Of a stretch of 64,000 nucleotides of DNA, positions 42,478 to 49,008 are shown one piece after another (within the stretch, counting starts at the first letter, position 1; each line of letters opens with the position of its first letter). The notes under the pieces are model-generated. The model had not been told where the DNA came from, did not search any database, and saw only the letters and a list, made by a program, of their open reading frames with translations. The position numbers were made by a program, and so were the translations under genes. The DNA comes from 67-14 sp020438345 (GTDB taxonomy: Bacteria; Actinomycetota; Thermoleophilia; Solirubrobacterales; 70-9): assembly GCA_937872475.1 (NCBI GenBank), contig CALMSY010000025.1, positions 111,586-175,585 of the forward strand, read 5' to 3'.

Positions 42478-43608
42478 ATGACGAATCCCGCCAAGATCCC
42501 GGATGACCTGAAGCCCGTCGACGGCCGCTTTGGCTGCGGTCCCTCAAAGGTGCGGCCAGAAGCGCTGCATTCGCTGGCGGAACGATCCGATCTGATGGGT
42601 ACCTCGCATCGGCAAAAACCGGTCAAGGATCTTGTCGGGCGCGTTCGCAGTGGCCTTGGAGAACTCTTTTCGCTTCCCGACGGCTACGAGATCGTGCTGG
42701 GCAATGGAGGTGCTACCGCATTCTGGGATGCAGCTGCCGCCTGGCTTGTCCGGGACCGCGCACTTCATCTGGTTTACGGCGAGTTCTCCCGCAAGTTCTC
42801 CCAGGTCACGGAAGGCGCTCCGTTTCTTTCCGATCCGGTGTTGATCGAAGCTGAGCCCGGAAGTGCCCCGGCCCCGGAAGGTCGTGACGGGGTTGACGTG
42901 ATCGGCTGGGCCCACAACGAGACTTCGACCGGGGTCATGGTTCCTGTCGAGCGCCCGGCGGGGGCCGGCGATGCCCTCGTTCTCGTCGATGCGACTTCCG
43001 GCGCCGGCGGGCTCCCGGTTGACCTCAGTGAGACGGATGCCTACTACTTCGCGCCGCAGAAAGCATTCGGTTCCGATGGTGGACTATGGCTGGCCGCGCT
43101 CAGTCCCGCAGCCATTTCCCGGATCGAGGAGCTCGACGGATCGTCCAGCCGGTGGCAGCCACCGTTCCTCTCCCTCAAGACGGCTCTAGACAACTCGCGC
43201 AAGGATCAGACCTACAACACCCCGGCCGTCGCCACCCTGTTCCTGCTCGCCGAGCAGCTTGACTGGATGCTCGCGGGGGGTGGACTCGAATTCTGCGTCG
43301 ATCGGACTCGTGCTTCATCCTCGCATCTGTATGGATGGGCCGACGCAAGCGATTTCGCCACACCATTTGTCACCGATCCGGCAAGGCGTTCACTTGTCGT
43401 CGGAACGATCGACTTCGATGACTCGATTGATGCGGCCGCCGTCGCGGCGACGCTTCGGGCCAACGGCATCGTGGACGTCGAGCCATACCGCAAGCTCGGC
43501 CGCAACCAGCTGAGGGTTGCAATGTTCCCGGCGGTCGAGCCCACCGACGTTGAGGCGCTCACCGCCTGCGTTGACTGGGTGATCGTGAACGCCGGGGTTT
43601 CAGCGTGA
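42478..43608 (+). CDS. serC: Phosphoserine aminotransferase (actinobacterial type)
   Basis: 376-residue class V PLP aminotransferase forming phosphoserine from phosphohydroxypyruvate. N-terminus DGRFGCGPSKVRPEAL; the Schiff-base Lys is in YYFAPQKAFGSDGG; WAHNETSTGVMVPV is typical of the actinobacterial SerC. ATG 42478 is supported by the leaderless -10. It precedes serA by 66 nt. A 14-codon GTG ORF (43605-43649) overlapping the stop encodes two serines but is too weak to call. Confidence 0.92.
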   Translation: MTNPAKIPDDLKPVDGRFGCGPSKVRPEALHSLAERSDLMGTSHRQKPVKDLVGRVRSGLGELFSLPDGYEIVLGNGGATAFWDAAAAWLVRDRALHLVYGEFSRKFSQVTEGAPFLSDPVLIEAEPGSAPAPEGRDGVDVIGWAHNETSTGVMVPVERPAGAGDALVLVDATSGAGGLPVDLSETDAYYFAPQKAFGSDGGLWLAALSPAAISRIEELDGSSSRWQPPFLSLKTALDNSRKDQTYNTPAVATLFLLAEQLDWMLAGGGLEFCVDRTRASSSHLYGWADASDFATPFVTDPARRSLVVGTIDFDDSIDAAAVAATLRANGIVDVEPYRKLGRNQLRVAMFPAVEPTDVEALTACVDWVIVNAGVSA

Positions 43609-43674
43609 GAATTTTGATCGAAGCCAGCTCATTCGTGCTGGCCGCCTAATCCAGAAACCAAGCAGGAGAAAGTC

Positions 43675-45267
43675 TTGTCCGAACGCGCAAAAGTCCTGGT
43701 CAAGGAGAAGATCGCCGACAAAGGTGTCGATCAACTCCGCGAAAACTTCGATGTCGAACTTGGTCTTGACTGGACCGATGAAGAACTTGCCGAACGGATC
43801 GGTGAATTTGACGCGATCCTGATCCGCTCCGCGACCAAACTCACACCCGATCTGATCGGGAAGGCCGACAACATGAAGGTGATCGGGCGGGCCGGCACCG
43901 GCGTCGACAACGTCGACATTCCGGCGGCCACGAAGCGCGGGATCATCGTCGCCAACGCCCCCGAATCGAATTCCGTTGCTGCCGCCGAGCACACGATGGC
44001 CCTCGCCCTCGCCCTGTTCAGAAACGTTCCCCAGGCGCATTCAGCCCTGGTTGACGGTCGCTGGGACCGGGCGAAGTACAAGGGTGCCGAGCTCTACGGC
44101 AAGACCCTGGGAGTGATCGGCTTCGGCCGTATCGGCCAGTTGGTCGCCAGGATGGCTCAGGGTTTCGAGATGGAAGTGCTGGCCTTCGACAAGTTCGTTT
44201 CGGCAGAGCGGTTCAAGGATCTCGGGGTGGAGGGCGTTGATTCTCCCGACGAGCTCTATTCACGGGCCGATCTCCTGACCATCCACCTGCCGAAGACACC
44301 GGAAACGATCAACTGGATTGATTCCGAAGCGATCGGCAAGTTCAAGCCGGGGATGAGAATTGTCAACTGCGCCCGGGGTGAACTGATCGACCTTGAAGCA
44401 CTCATCGCCGGACTCGATTCGGGACAGGTTGCGGGAGCGGCCCTGGATGTGTTCCCGGAGGAACCTTTTACCGAGCATCCGGTTTTTCAGCGTGGAGATG
44501 TCGTCGTGACTCCACATCTCGGGGCATCAACCGCGGAAGCTCAGGATCGCGCAGGCACGGACACCGCCGAGCAGGTGATCGCCGCGCTGACTGGCGGGGG
44601 GGTTACCAACGCCCTCAACATTCCTGCCGTGAGCCCCGCCGGGATGGGGGCGCCTGCTCCATACGTGCCGCCCCGCCAGACCCCCCGCCCGATCGCGGGC
44701 GGACCCACTCCCGGCTCGATCGACCGGGTCGAGGTCGAGTTCCGTGGCGGTGTTGCCGAGAACGACACCCGCCTCCTCGGTATCGCCGTTCAGGCCGGTT
44801 TGCTCTCCGGGCACACGGAGGAAGCCGTCAACCTGGTCAATGCGCCGCACATGGCCGAGGACCGGGGCATCGAAGTGATTGAGATCAAGGACACGACCAC
44901 TGACGAGTTCACCGATCTCGTTCGGGTCACGATCCAGTCCGGGCCGGATGTAGTCACGGTCGGCGGAACCACGGTCGGGCCGAAGAGCATTCCCTACCTC
45001 GTTTCGATCTGGGATCAGAGCTTCTATCTACCTTTTGCCGATCACATGGCTGTCTTCCGTTACGCGGACCAGCCGGGGATGATCGGCAAGGTCGGTTCGC
45101 TCTTCGGCGAACAGGGCGTAAATATCGGGTCTGCCGCGGTTGGCGCCGAAGCCGGCAGCCACAAGGCCGTGATGGTCGTGACTGCAGATGCTCCTGTTTC
45201 GGCCGACACGATTGAGACGATCAAGGCGGTCGACGGTTTCGCGGCCGGCTACGCGATAGAGCTCTGA
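43675..45267 (+). CDS. serA: D-3-Phosphoglycerate dehydrogenase (long form with ACT domain)
   Basis: 530-residue type I PGDH, the first step of serine synthesis. NAD motif VIGFGRIGQLVARMAQ near residue 145; catalytic Arg in NCARGE, Glu in FPEEPFTEHP and His in TPHLGAST. After ~315 residues come the ASB intervening domain and a C-terminal ACT domain (MIGKVGSLFGEQGVNIGSAA), the serine-sensing module. TTG 43675 follows AGGAG. A GCCAGC/GCTGGC hairpin lies in the 66-nt gap from serC. Confidence 0.96.
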   Translation: MSERAKVLVKEKIADKGVDQLRENFDVELGLDWTDEELAERIGEFDAILIRSATKLTPDLIGKADNMKVIGRAGTGVDNVDIPAATKRGIIVANAPESNSVAAAEHTMALALALFRNVPQAHSALVDGRWDRAKYKGAELYGKTLGVIGFGRIGQLVARMAQGFEMEVLAFDKFVSAERFKDLGVEGVDSPDELYSRADLLTIHLPKTPETINWIDSEAIGKFKPGMRIVNCARGELIDLEALIAGLDSGQVAGAALDVFPEEPFTEHPVFQRGDVVVTPHLGASTAEAQDRAGTDTAEQVIAALTGGGVTNALNIPAVSPAGMGAPAPYVPPRQTPRPIAGGPTPGSIDRVEVEFRGGVAENDTRLLGIAVQAGLLSGHTEEAVNLVNAPHMAEDRGIEVIEIKDTTTDEFTDLVRVTIQSGPDVVTVGGTTVGPKSIPYLVSIWDQSFYLPFADHMAVFRYADQPGMIGKVGSLFGEQGVNIGSAAVGAEAGSHKAVMVVTADAPVSADTIETIKAVDGFAAGYAIEL

Positions 45268-45296
45268 CACCTCCCGGTCGTGACGATCGGCCGTCC

Positions 45297-45376
45297 GGGG
45301 TGAACCCGGTTCATCTGGGGTGAACCCGGTTCGTCTGGATTGAACCCGGTTCATCTGGGGTGAACCCGGTTCGTCT
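45297..45376 (+). repeat. Four 20-bp tandem repeats with palindromic core GAACC-C-GGTTC
   Basis: Units start at 45297, 45317, 45337 and 45357, each GG(GG or AT)TGAACCCGGTTC(A/G)TCT, with a fifth partial unit at 45377. The core GAACCCGGTTC is a 5-1-5 inverted repeat, so equal sites recur every ~two helical turns. The array lies 29 nt after serA and ends ~60 nt before the -35 region of the leuA leader. It may be an operator array or a simple expansion. Confidence 0.8.
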
Positions 45377-45438
45377 GGATTGAGGTTGACGCCATATAGC
45401 GCTCCAACCTTCATTCTCGTTGCGTAACGCCTCGATCG

Positions 45439-45468
45439 TTGATCGCGCAGGGGCGCTTGCGCTACGCT
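45439..45468 (+). promoter_or_regulatory. Promoter of the leuA leader
   Basis: TTGATC (45439-45444), 18-nt spacer, TACGCT (45463-45468). The predicted transcript starts a few nt before the leader ORF ATG at 45480. Confidence 0.5.
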
Positions 45469-45479
45469 TGGAACTCGGC

Positions 45480-45539
45480 ATGAATCATCGTTTCTACAGT
45501 CCGGTCCTTCTTCTCCTTCTCCCCCTCTGGGGGGATTGA
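45480..45539 (+). CDS. leuL: leuA leader peptide (leucine attenuator)
   Basis: A 19-codon ORF encoding MNHRFYSPVLLLLLPLWGD, with five consecutive leucine codons (CTT CTT CTC CTT CTC, 45507-45521) and a sixth two codons later. It lies 73 nt upstream of leuA, right after a promoter. Leucine-rich leaders upstream of leuA are a known sign of ribosome-mediated attenuation. Unusually, 45510-45520 (CTTCTCCTTCT) is perfectly complementary to 45597-45607 (AGAAGGAGAAG), the leuA Shine-Dalgarno region, so the leucine codons themselves can mask leuA translation initiation. Confidence 0.8.
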   Translation: MNHRFYSPVLLLLLPLWGD

Positions 45540-45607
45540 TCGCCGGGCGGCGCGATAGCCGCGAGCTGAAAGCAAGATTCGTTCGAGTATTGAATTAGAA
45601 GGAGAAG
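45510..45607 (+). promoter_or_regulatory. leuA attenuator: Leu-codon/Shine-Dalgarno pairing and intervening hairpins
   Basis: Long-range pairing 45510-45520 with 45597-45607, 11 Watson-Crick pairs over the AAGGAG core. Between them are CCCCC/GGGGG (45521-45525 / 45529-45533) and GCGGC/GCCGC (45547-45551 / 45558-45562). No T-tract follows any hairpin, so control of translation rather than of termination is the better reading. Confidence 0.6.
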
Positions 45608-45612
45608 CAGCC

Positions 45613-47196
45613 ATGTCCAGCCAGGACACAGACGCTACCCAAGTCCACATTTTTGACACGACGCTGAGAGACGGTGAACAGTCACCCGGGATCTCGCTCA
45701 ACGCGTCCGAAAAGATCGAGATAGCCCAGCAATTGGCGAAGCTCGGGGTCGACGTGATCGAGGCCGGCTTTCCGATCGCCTCCCCAGGCGACTTTGAGGC
45801 GGTCCGGAAAATCGCCAGGGAAGTTCACGGGCCGACGATCTGCGGGTTGGCCCGCGCCCAGGCTCCCGATATCGAAGCGGCCTGGAATGCGATCCGCGAC
45901 TCGGAGCGACCGAGAATCCACACCTTCATCTCTACCTCTGACATTCACATCGAACACCAGATGAGAAACACACGAGAGGACGTGTTGAAAGGGGCGAGGG
46001 CGGCGGTTGCCCAGGCGAAGTCCTACTGCGAGGATGTCGAGTTCTCGCCAATGGACGCGACCCGTGCCGATGTGGAGTTCACTGCGGAGGTCTGCGCGAT
46101 CGCGGTCGAGGAAGGTGCCACCGTGGTGAACATCCCCGACACGGTCGGATACACCACGCCGGCCGAATACGGAATGTACTTCGAGGATCTCTACCGGTTC
46201 GCACCCTCGCTGAAGGACGTGCGGCTCTCTGTTCACTGTCACGATGACCTGGGAATGGCAGTCGCCAACTCGTATGCCGGTGTGCTGGCAGGGGCGCGCC
46301 AGGTCGAATGCGCGATCAACGGGATCGGTGAAAGAGCCGGCAACTGCTCGCTGGAAGAAATAGCGATGCTGCTCAAGGTCCGTGAGGATGTCCACGGACT
46401 GCACACAGGCATCAACACACGCGAGTTGGCCCGGACCAGCCGTCTGGTTTCCCGGCTGACCGGCTATGTGGTCCAGCCGAACAAGGCAGTGGTTGGCAAG
46501 AACGCCTTCGCTCATGAGTCCGGCATTCACCAGGACGGTGTGTTGAAGGAACGCGAAACGTTCGAGATCATGGACGCGACGGAGATCGGTTTCGACTCGA
46601 ACCAGCTTGTGCTGGGCAAACACTCCGGTCGGCACGCATTGAAGGATGCTCTGGAACAGCTCGGTTTCGTGGTTGATGGCGAGGCGCTGAATCAGGCTTT
46701 CAAACGGTTCAAGGCTGTGGCCGACAAGAAGAAACAGGTCACAGCGCTCGATCTCGAAGCGATTGTTTCCGACGAAATGCGCGAGCGGGCGCAGTCACAT
46801 GAGCTGGAATGGTTTGAGGTTCAGGCCTCCAGCGACAGCGAGCCGCAGGCGAAGGTCCGCGTGGTGAATCCGGACGGCGAGGTAGTCGCAGGCGAAAGCT
46901 CAGGCGACGGCCCGGTTGAGGCGATCTTTTCGGCGATTCTCAACGCAACCGGGGCCGAAGCCGAGCTGCGTGAGTACCACGTCGGAGCGGTGACCGGGGG
47001 CGAGGATGCCCTCGGCGAAGTGACCGTCGTCCTGCGGGCCGATGATCGAACAGCCTCCGGGCAGGGGGTCTCTACCGACATCCTGGAAGCCTCGGCCCGG
47101 GCGTATGTCCGTGCACTGGGCAACCTGCTTGATGGCAGCGCAATACACCAGGCCGAAGAAGTCGCCTCGGAAGCGGTCAAAGACCACGCCCCGTAA
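45613..47196 (+). CDS. leuA: 2-Isopropylmalate synthase
   Basis: 527-residue enzyme condensing 2-oxoisovalerate with acetyl-CoA, the first leucine step. N-terminal TIM barrel: DTTLRDGEQSPGISLNASEK near residue 14, HCHDDLGMAVANSYAG near 210 (metal His ligands) and GIGERAGNCSLEE. The C-terminal LeuA dimer domain (from ~395) carries leucine feedback, so this is the regulated long form. AAGGAGA, 7 nt before ATG 45613, is the site masked by the leader. A related enzyme, CimA, lies 8 kb away. Confidence 0.95.
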   Translation: MSSQDTDATQVHIFDTTLRDGEQSPGISLNASEKIEIAQQLAKLGVDVIEAGFPIASPGDFEAVRKIAREVHGPTICGLARAQAPDIEAAWNAIRDSERPRIHTFISTSDIHIEHQMRNTREDVLKGARAAVAQAKSYCEDVEFSPMDATRADVEFTAEVCAIAVEEGATVVNIPDTVGYTTPAEYGMYFEDLYRFAPSLKDVRLSVHCHDDLGMAVANSYAGVLAGARQVECAINGIGERAGNCSLEEIAMLLKVREDVHGLHTGINTRELARTSRLVSRLTGYVVQPNKAVVGKNAFAHESGIHQDGVLKERETFEIMDATEIGFDSNQLVLGKHSGRHALKDALEQLGFVVDGEALNQAFKRFKAVADKKKQVTALDLEAIVSDEMRERAQSHELEWFEVQASSDSEPQAKVRVVNPDGEVVAGESSGDGPVEAIFSAILNATGAEAELREYHVGAVTGGEDALGEVTVVLRADDRTASGQGVSTDILEASARAYVRALGNLLDGSAIHQAEEVASEAVKDHAP

Positions 47197-47246
47197 GGGC
47201 CACGTCGCCATAGCATCGGCCTTGGCCGTTGCACCTCCGTGTTAGT

Positions 47247-47349
47247 GCCGTGGGTTCGGGCAGGCATGCCCGGGAAACGCCAGAACCTCGCGCGGCATTC
47301 AGCCGCGCTCCTGCTGAACATCCCGGGAACGCCCACCCGAACCCACGGC
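47247..47349 (-). repeat. Dispersed structured palindromic element, copy B
   Basis: Terminal inverted repeats of 14 bp (GCCGTGGGTTCGGG 47247-47260 / 47336-47349), a middle stem CCCGGGA / TCCCGGG (47269-47275 / 47321-47327) and an apical hairpin GCGCGGC-ATTCA-GCCGCGC (47290-47308). Inverted relative to copy A at 2223-2335. Compared with A, three base pairs show double changes (T-A to G-C, C-G to G-C, C-G to G-C) and two change to G-T wobble. Confidence 0.8.
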
Positions 47350-47380
47350 TACTCCAACCATGGTGGTGGAACGGGGTGCA

Positions 47381-47427
47381 ATGTCCGGGAAACGCCGGAA
47401 CTTCGCGCGGCATTCAGCCGCGCTCCC
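47381..47427 (-). repeat. Partial copy C of the palindromic element
   Basis: 43 of 47 positions identical to 47266-47312 of copy B, including the apical hairpin GCGCGGC-ATTCA-GCCGCGC (47405-47423). Only one half of the element is present, 31 nt after copy B ends. The 47197-47544 stretch holds these two copies, the 11-bp hairpin below and no convincing gene. Confidence 0.75.
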
Positions 47428-47448
47428 TTAAACGTTGGCTAATGGGTG

Positions 47449-47478
47449 ACTGGCATCACAGACATCGGTGATGCCAGT
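47449..47478 (+). terminator. 11-bp hairpin downstream of leuA (possible terminator)
   Basis: ACTGGCATCAC (47449-47459) / GTGATGCCAGT (47468-47478), 8-nt loop, no T-tract. It may end the leuA transcript or belong to the repeat cluster. Confidence 0.35.
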
Positions 47479-47544
47479 CCGTAACCTCGCACGTGCAGGG
47501 TTTTCCTGCCACATGAACCGCAACATAAGTGAGACGTGATACCA

Positions 47545-47631
47545 ATGATGGGCAAAGCTATTTTCAGTCTGCTCAGCGCCAGCTCTCCGGCCGACACCAG
47601 CAAGCCGAAGCAGCCCCGGAACGACCGGTAA
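47545..47631 (+). CDS. Small ORF (28 aa), unknown
   Basis: ATG-ATG-initiated ORF with GC-rich third positions, product MMGKAIFSLLSASSPADTSK followed by a basic tail of eight residues. It is not recognised as any family. It lies 31 nt before a perfect 12-bp terminator and has no clear Shine-Dalgarno. It could be a small protein or part of a short non-coding transcript. Confidence 0.3.
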   Translation: MMGKAIFSLLSASSPADTSKPKQPRNDR

Positions 47632-47662
47632 GGCGAAAGGGGTCCAGGACCCCGATGACTTC

Positions 47663-47690
47663 GAAAGCCCCGCCATCTGGCGGGGCTTTC
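47663..47690. terminator. Bidirectional terminator
   Basis: Perfect 12-bp stem GAAAGCCCCGCC (47663-47674) / GGCGGGGCTTTC (47679-47690) with loop ATCT, T-rich on the plus side (TTTCTGTTT). It can end the 28-aa ORF transcript and the convergent TetR gene, whose stop is at 47697-47695. Confidence 0.8.
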
Positions 47691-47694
47691 TGTT

Positions 47695-48273
47695 TCAGGT
47701 CAGTTTCGGGCCGAGCTGCTCGATCAGGGCTGTCTGGGTGCTGACCAGAAACTCTCTGGCGTCTTCACGGGAAAGCTCGCCGCCCAGCCATTGCCGACAG
47801 GTCGCCTGGTTGAATCCTCGATACGACGCGTAGAGGGTTCTGGTGCGTTGGTTCAGTTCGATCACATCTGCGAACGTGGCCTGCCAGATCCGGTATTGCT
47901 TCTCCCAAAGGTCCTCGGCGACTTCCTTGAGAGGACTCTCGAGGCTGGGCCCGAGCCCGAGGGTGGCCAACCACGCCTCGCTGTGGCTTTCGAACACACT
48001 CATCAGCAGGTCGACCCGGATTTCGACCCGTTCCCGGACGGATCCTTCGGCCGGAAGCACTGCCGGGGCACGATCGGGTGCTATCTCGCGGATCACGGCT
48101 GCCATCACGCCGTTCTTGTTGCCGAAATAATGGTGAATCAGCCCACGGGTCACACCGGCTTCGTCGGCGATCTCCTGGACCGACACGCTGGCATAGGGGC
48201 GCGTGGCGAATATGCGCTCGGCGACCCTCAGTAGTTGCTGACGTCGCACATCCGGTGCGGTCCTCGTCGTCAT
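47695..48273 (-). CDS. TetR-family transcriptional regulator
   Basis: 192 residues. N-terminal helix-turn-helix LLRVAERIFATRPYASVSVQEIADEAGVTRGLIHHYFGNKNGVMAAV is classic TetR. The C-terminal ligand domain (DLLMSVFESHSEAWLATLGLG...) is diverged and gives no ligand hint. The minus-strand ATG 48273 follows a TACCGT -10 by 7 nt, inside a perfect 8-bp inverted repeat, so autorepression is likely. Divergent from the XRE/cupin gene that heads the leuCDB operon, which it may also regulate. Confidence 0.88.
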   Translation of the reverse strand: MTTRTAPDVRRQQLLRVAERIFATRPYASVSVQEIADEAGVTRGLIHHYFGNKNGVMAAVIREIAPDRAPAVLPAEGSVRERVEIRVDLLMSVFESHSEAWLATLGLGPSLESPLKEVAEDLWEKQYRIWQATFADVIELNQRTRTLYASYRGFNQATCRQWLGGELSREDAREFLVSTQTALIEQLGPKLT

Positions 48274-48274
48274 G

Positions 48275-48297
48275 CCTCTCACGGTACCGGTGAGAGG
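48275..48297. promoter_or_regulatory. Probable TetR operator overlapping the tetR -10
   Basis: CCTCTCAC (48275-48282) / GTGAGAGG (48290-48297), 8-bp perfect arms with a 7-nt centre. Read on the minus strand the hexamer TACCGT (48286-48281) sits in its centre, 7 nt from the tetR start codon. Confidence 0.6.
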
Positions 48298-48332
48298 GAC
48301 CGGGTTGGTGGACGGCCACCAGACATTCCTCC

Positions 48333-48362
48333 TTGACAGTACGCTTGTGCGTGATAACGTAC
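48333..48362 (+). promoter_or_regulatory. Promoter of the XRE/cupin-leuCDB operon with inverted repeat
   Basis: TTGACA (48333-48338), 16-nt spacer, TAACGT (48355-48360), 9 nt to ATG 48370. GTACG (48339-48343) and CGTAC (48358-48362) form an inverted repeat spanning the spacer and -10, a candidate operator. Confidence 0.6.
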
Positions 48363-48369
48363 AAACACG

Positions 48370-48996
48370 ATGGCCCATCAGATCGCCCCGGAACCAACCG
48401 CGATGAGCGGCGCAGCAACTCCATCCGGAGCCTCGGGGAATGCCGTTGGCGAGCGGGTCAAAGCGTTGCGGGAAGCGATGGGCCTTTCTCTGAGGCATCT
48501 CTCCGAACGAAGTGGCGTCAGCCCCACAATGCTCTCCCAGGTCGAGCGAGGCAGCACCAGTCCGACCCTGGCAGTAGCCGAGAAGATCGCGGCCGGCCTG
48601 GATTTGAGCCTCTCCCAATTGCTGCGGCTGGACGAACTCCAGCATGTGGTCGTGAGCCGGGCCGGGGATCATCGGGTGCGGCAGCGAGGTGGACACCGGA
48701 TCGAGGAAGTCACTCCGCCTCTTCCAGGGCAGAGGGCCGACGTTTCGACCCACAGTCTCGAGCCGGGGAGCAGCACCGGAGGTTCTGGCGATGCTCCAAT
48801 GCATGAGCCTGGCAGCCGCGAGACCGCCGTCGTGCTTGAGGGGGAAGTTGTCCTTGTCTTCGAGGGTGAACGCCATCAGCTGTCCGCCGGAGACAGCGTG
48901 ACGTTCGACGCCGATTTGCCTCACCATTTCGAAAACCAGAGCGGTGAACCGGTCAGGTTCGTCGCGGTAATTGCGGCGGGACTCCGCCGCGGATAG
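48370..48996 (+). CDS. XRE-family regulator with C-terminal cupin domain
   Basis: 208 residues. Helix-turn-helix at ~20-80 (VKALREAMGLSLRHLSERSG and the following recognition helix SPTMLSQVERG); cupin beta-barrel at ~125-200 (HEPGSRETAVVLEGEVVLVFE, LSAGDSVTFDADLPHHFEN) that could bind a small ligand. Regulators of this build (PuuR/SutR-like) usually sense a metabolite. It is only 12 nt upstream of leuC, so it is probably the first gene of the leuC-leuD-methyltransferase-leuB operon; a leucine-pathway ligand is inference. ATG 48403 is an alternative start. Confidence 0.85.
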   Translation: MAHQIAPEPTAMSGAATPSGASGNAVGERVKALREAMGLSLRHLSERSGVSPTMLSQVERGSTSPTLAVAEKIAAGLDLSLSQLLRLDELQHVVVSRAGDHRVRQRGGHRIEEVTPPLPGQRADVSTHSLEPGSSTGGSGDAPMHEPGSRETAVVLEGEVVLVFEGERHQLSAGDSVTFDADLPHHFENQSGEPVRFVAVIAAGLRRG

Positions 48997-49008
48997 GAAG
49001 GAGATCAG

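Noticed and set aside
43605..43649. 14-codon GTG ORF before serA as a serine leader peptide
   Set aside because: It has only two serines, overlaps the serC stop, and no alternative structures or anti-SD pairing with serA were found.
45297..45376. CRISPR array
   Set aside because: Repeats are contiguous 20-mers with no unique spacers and no cas genes nearby.
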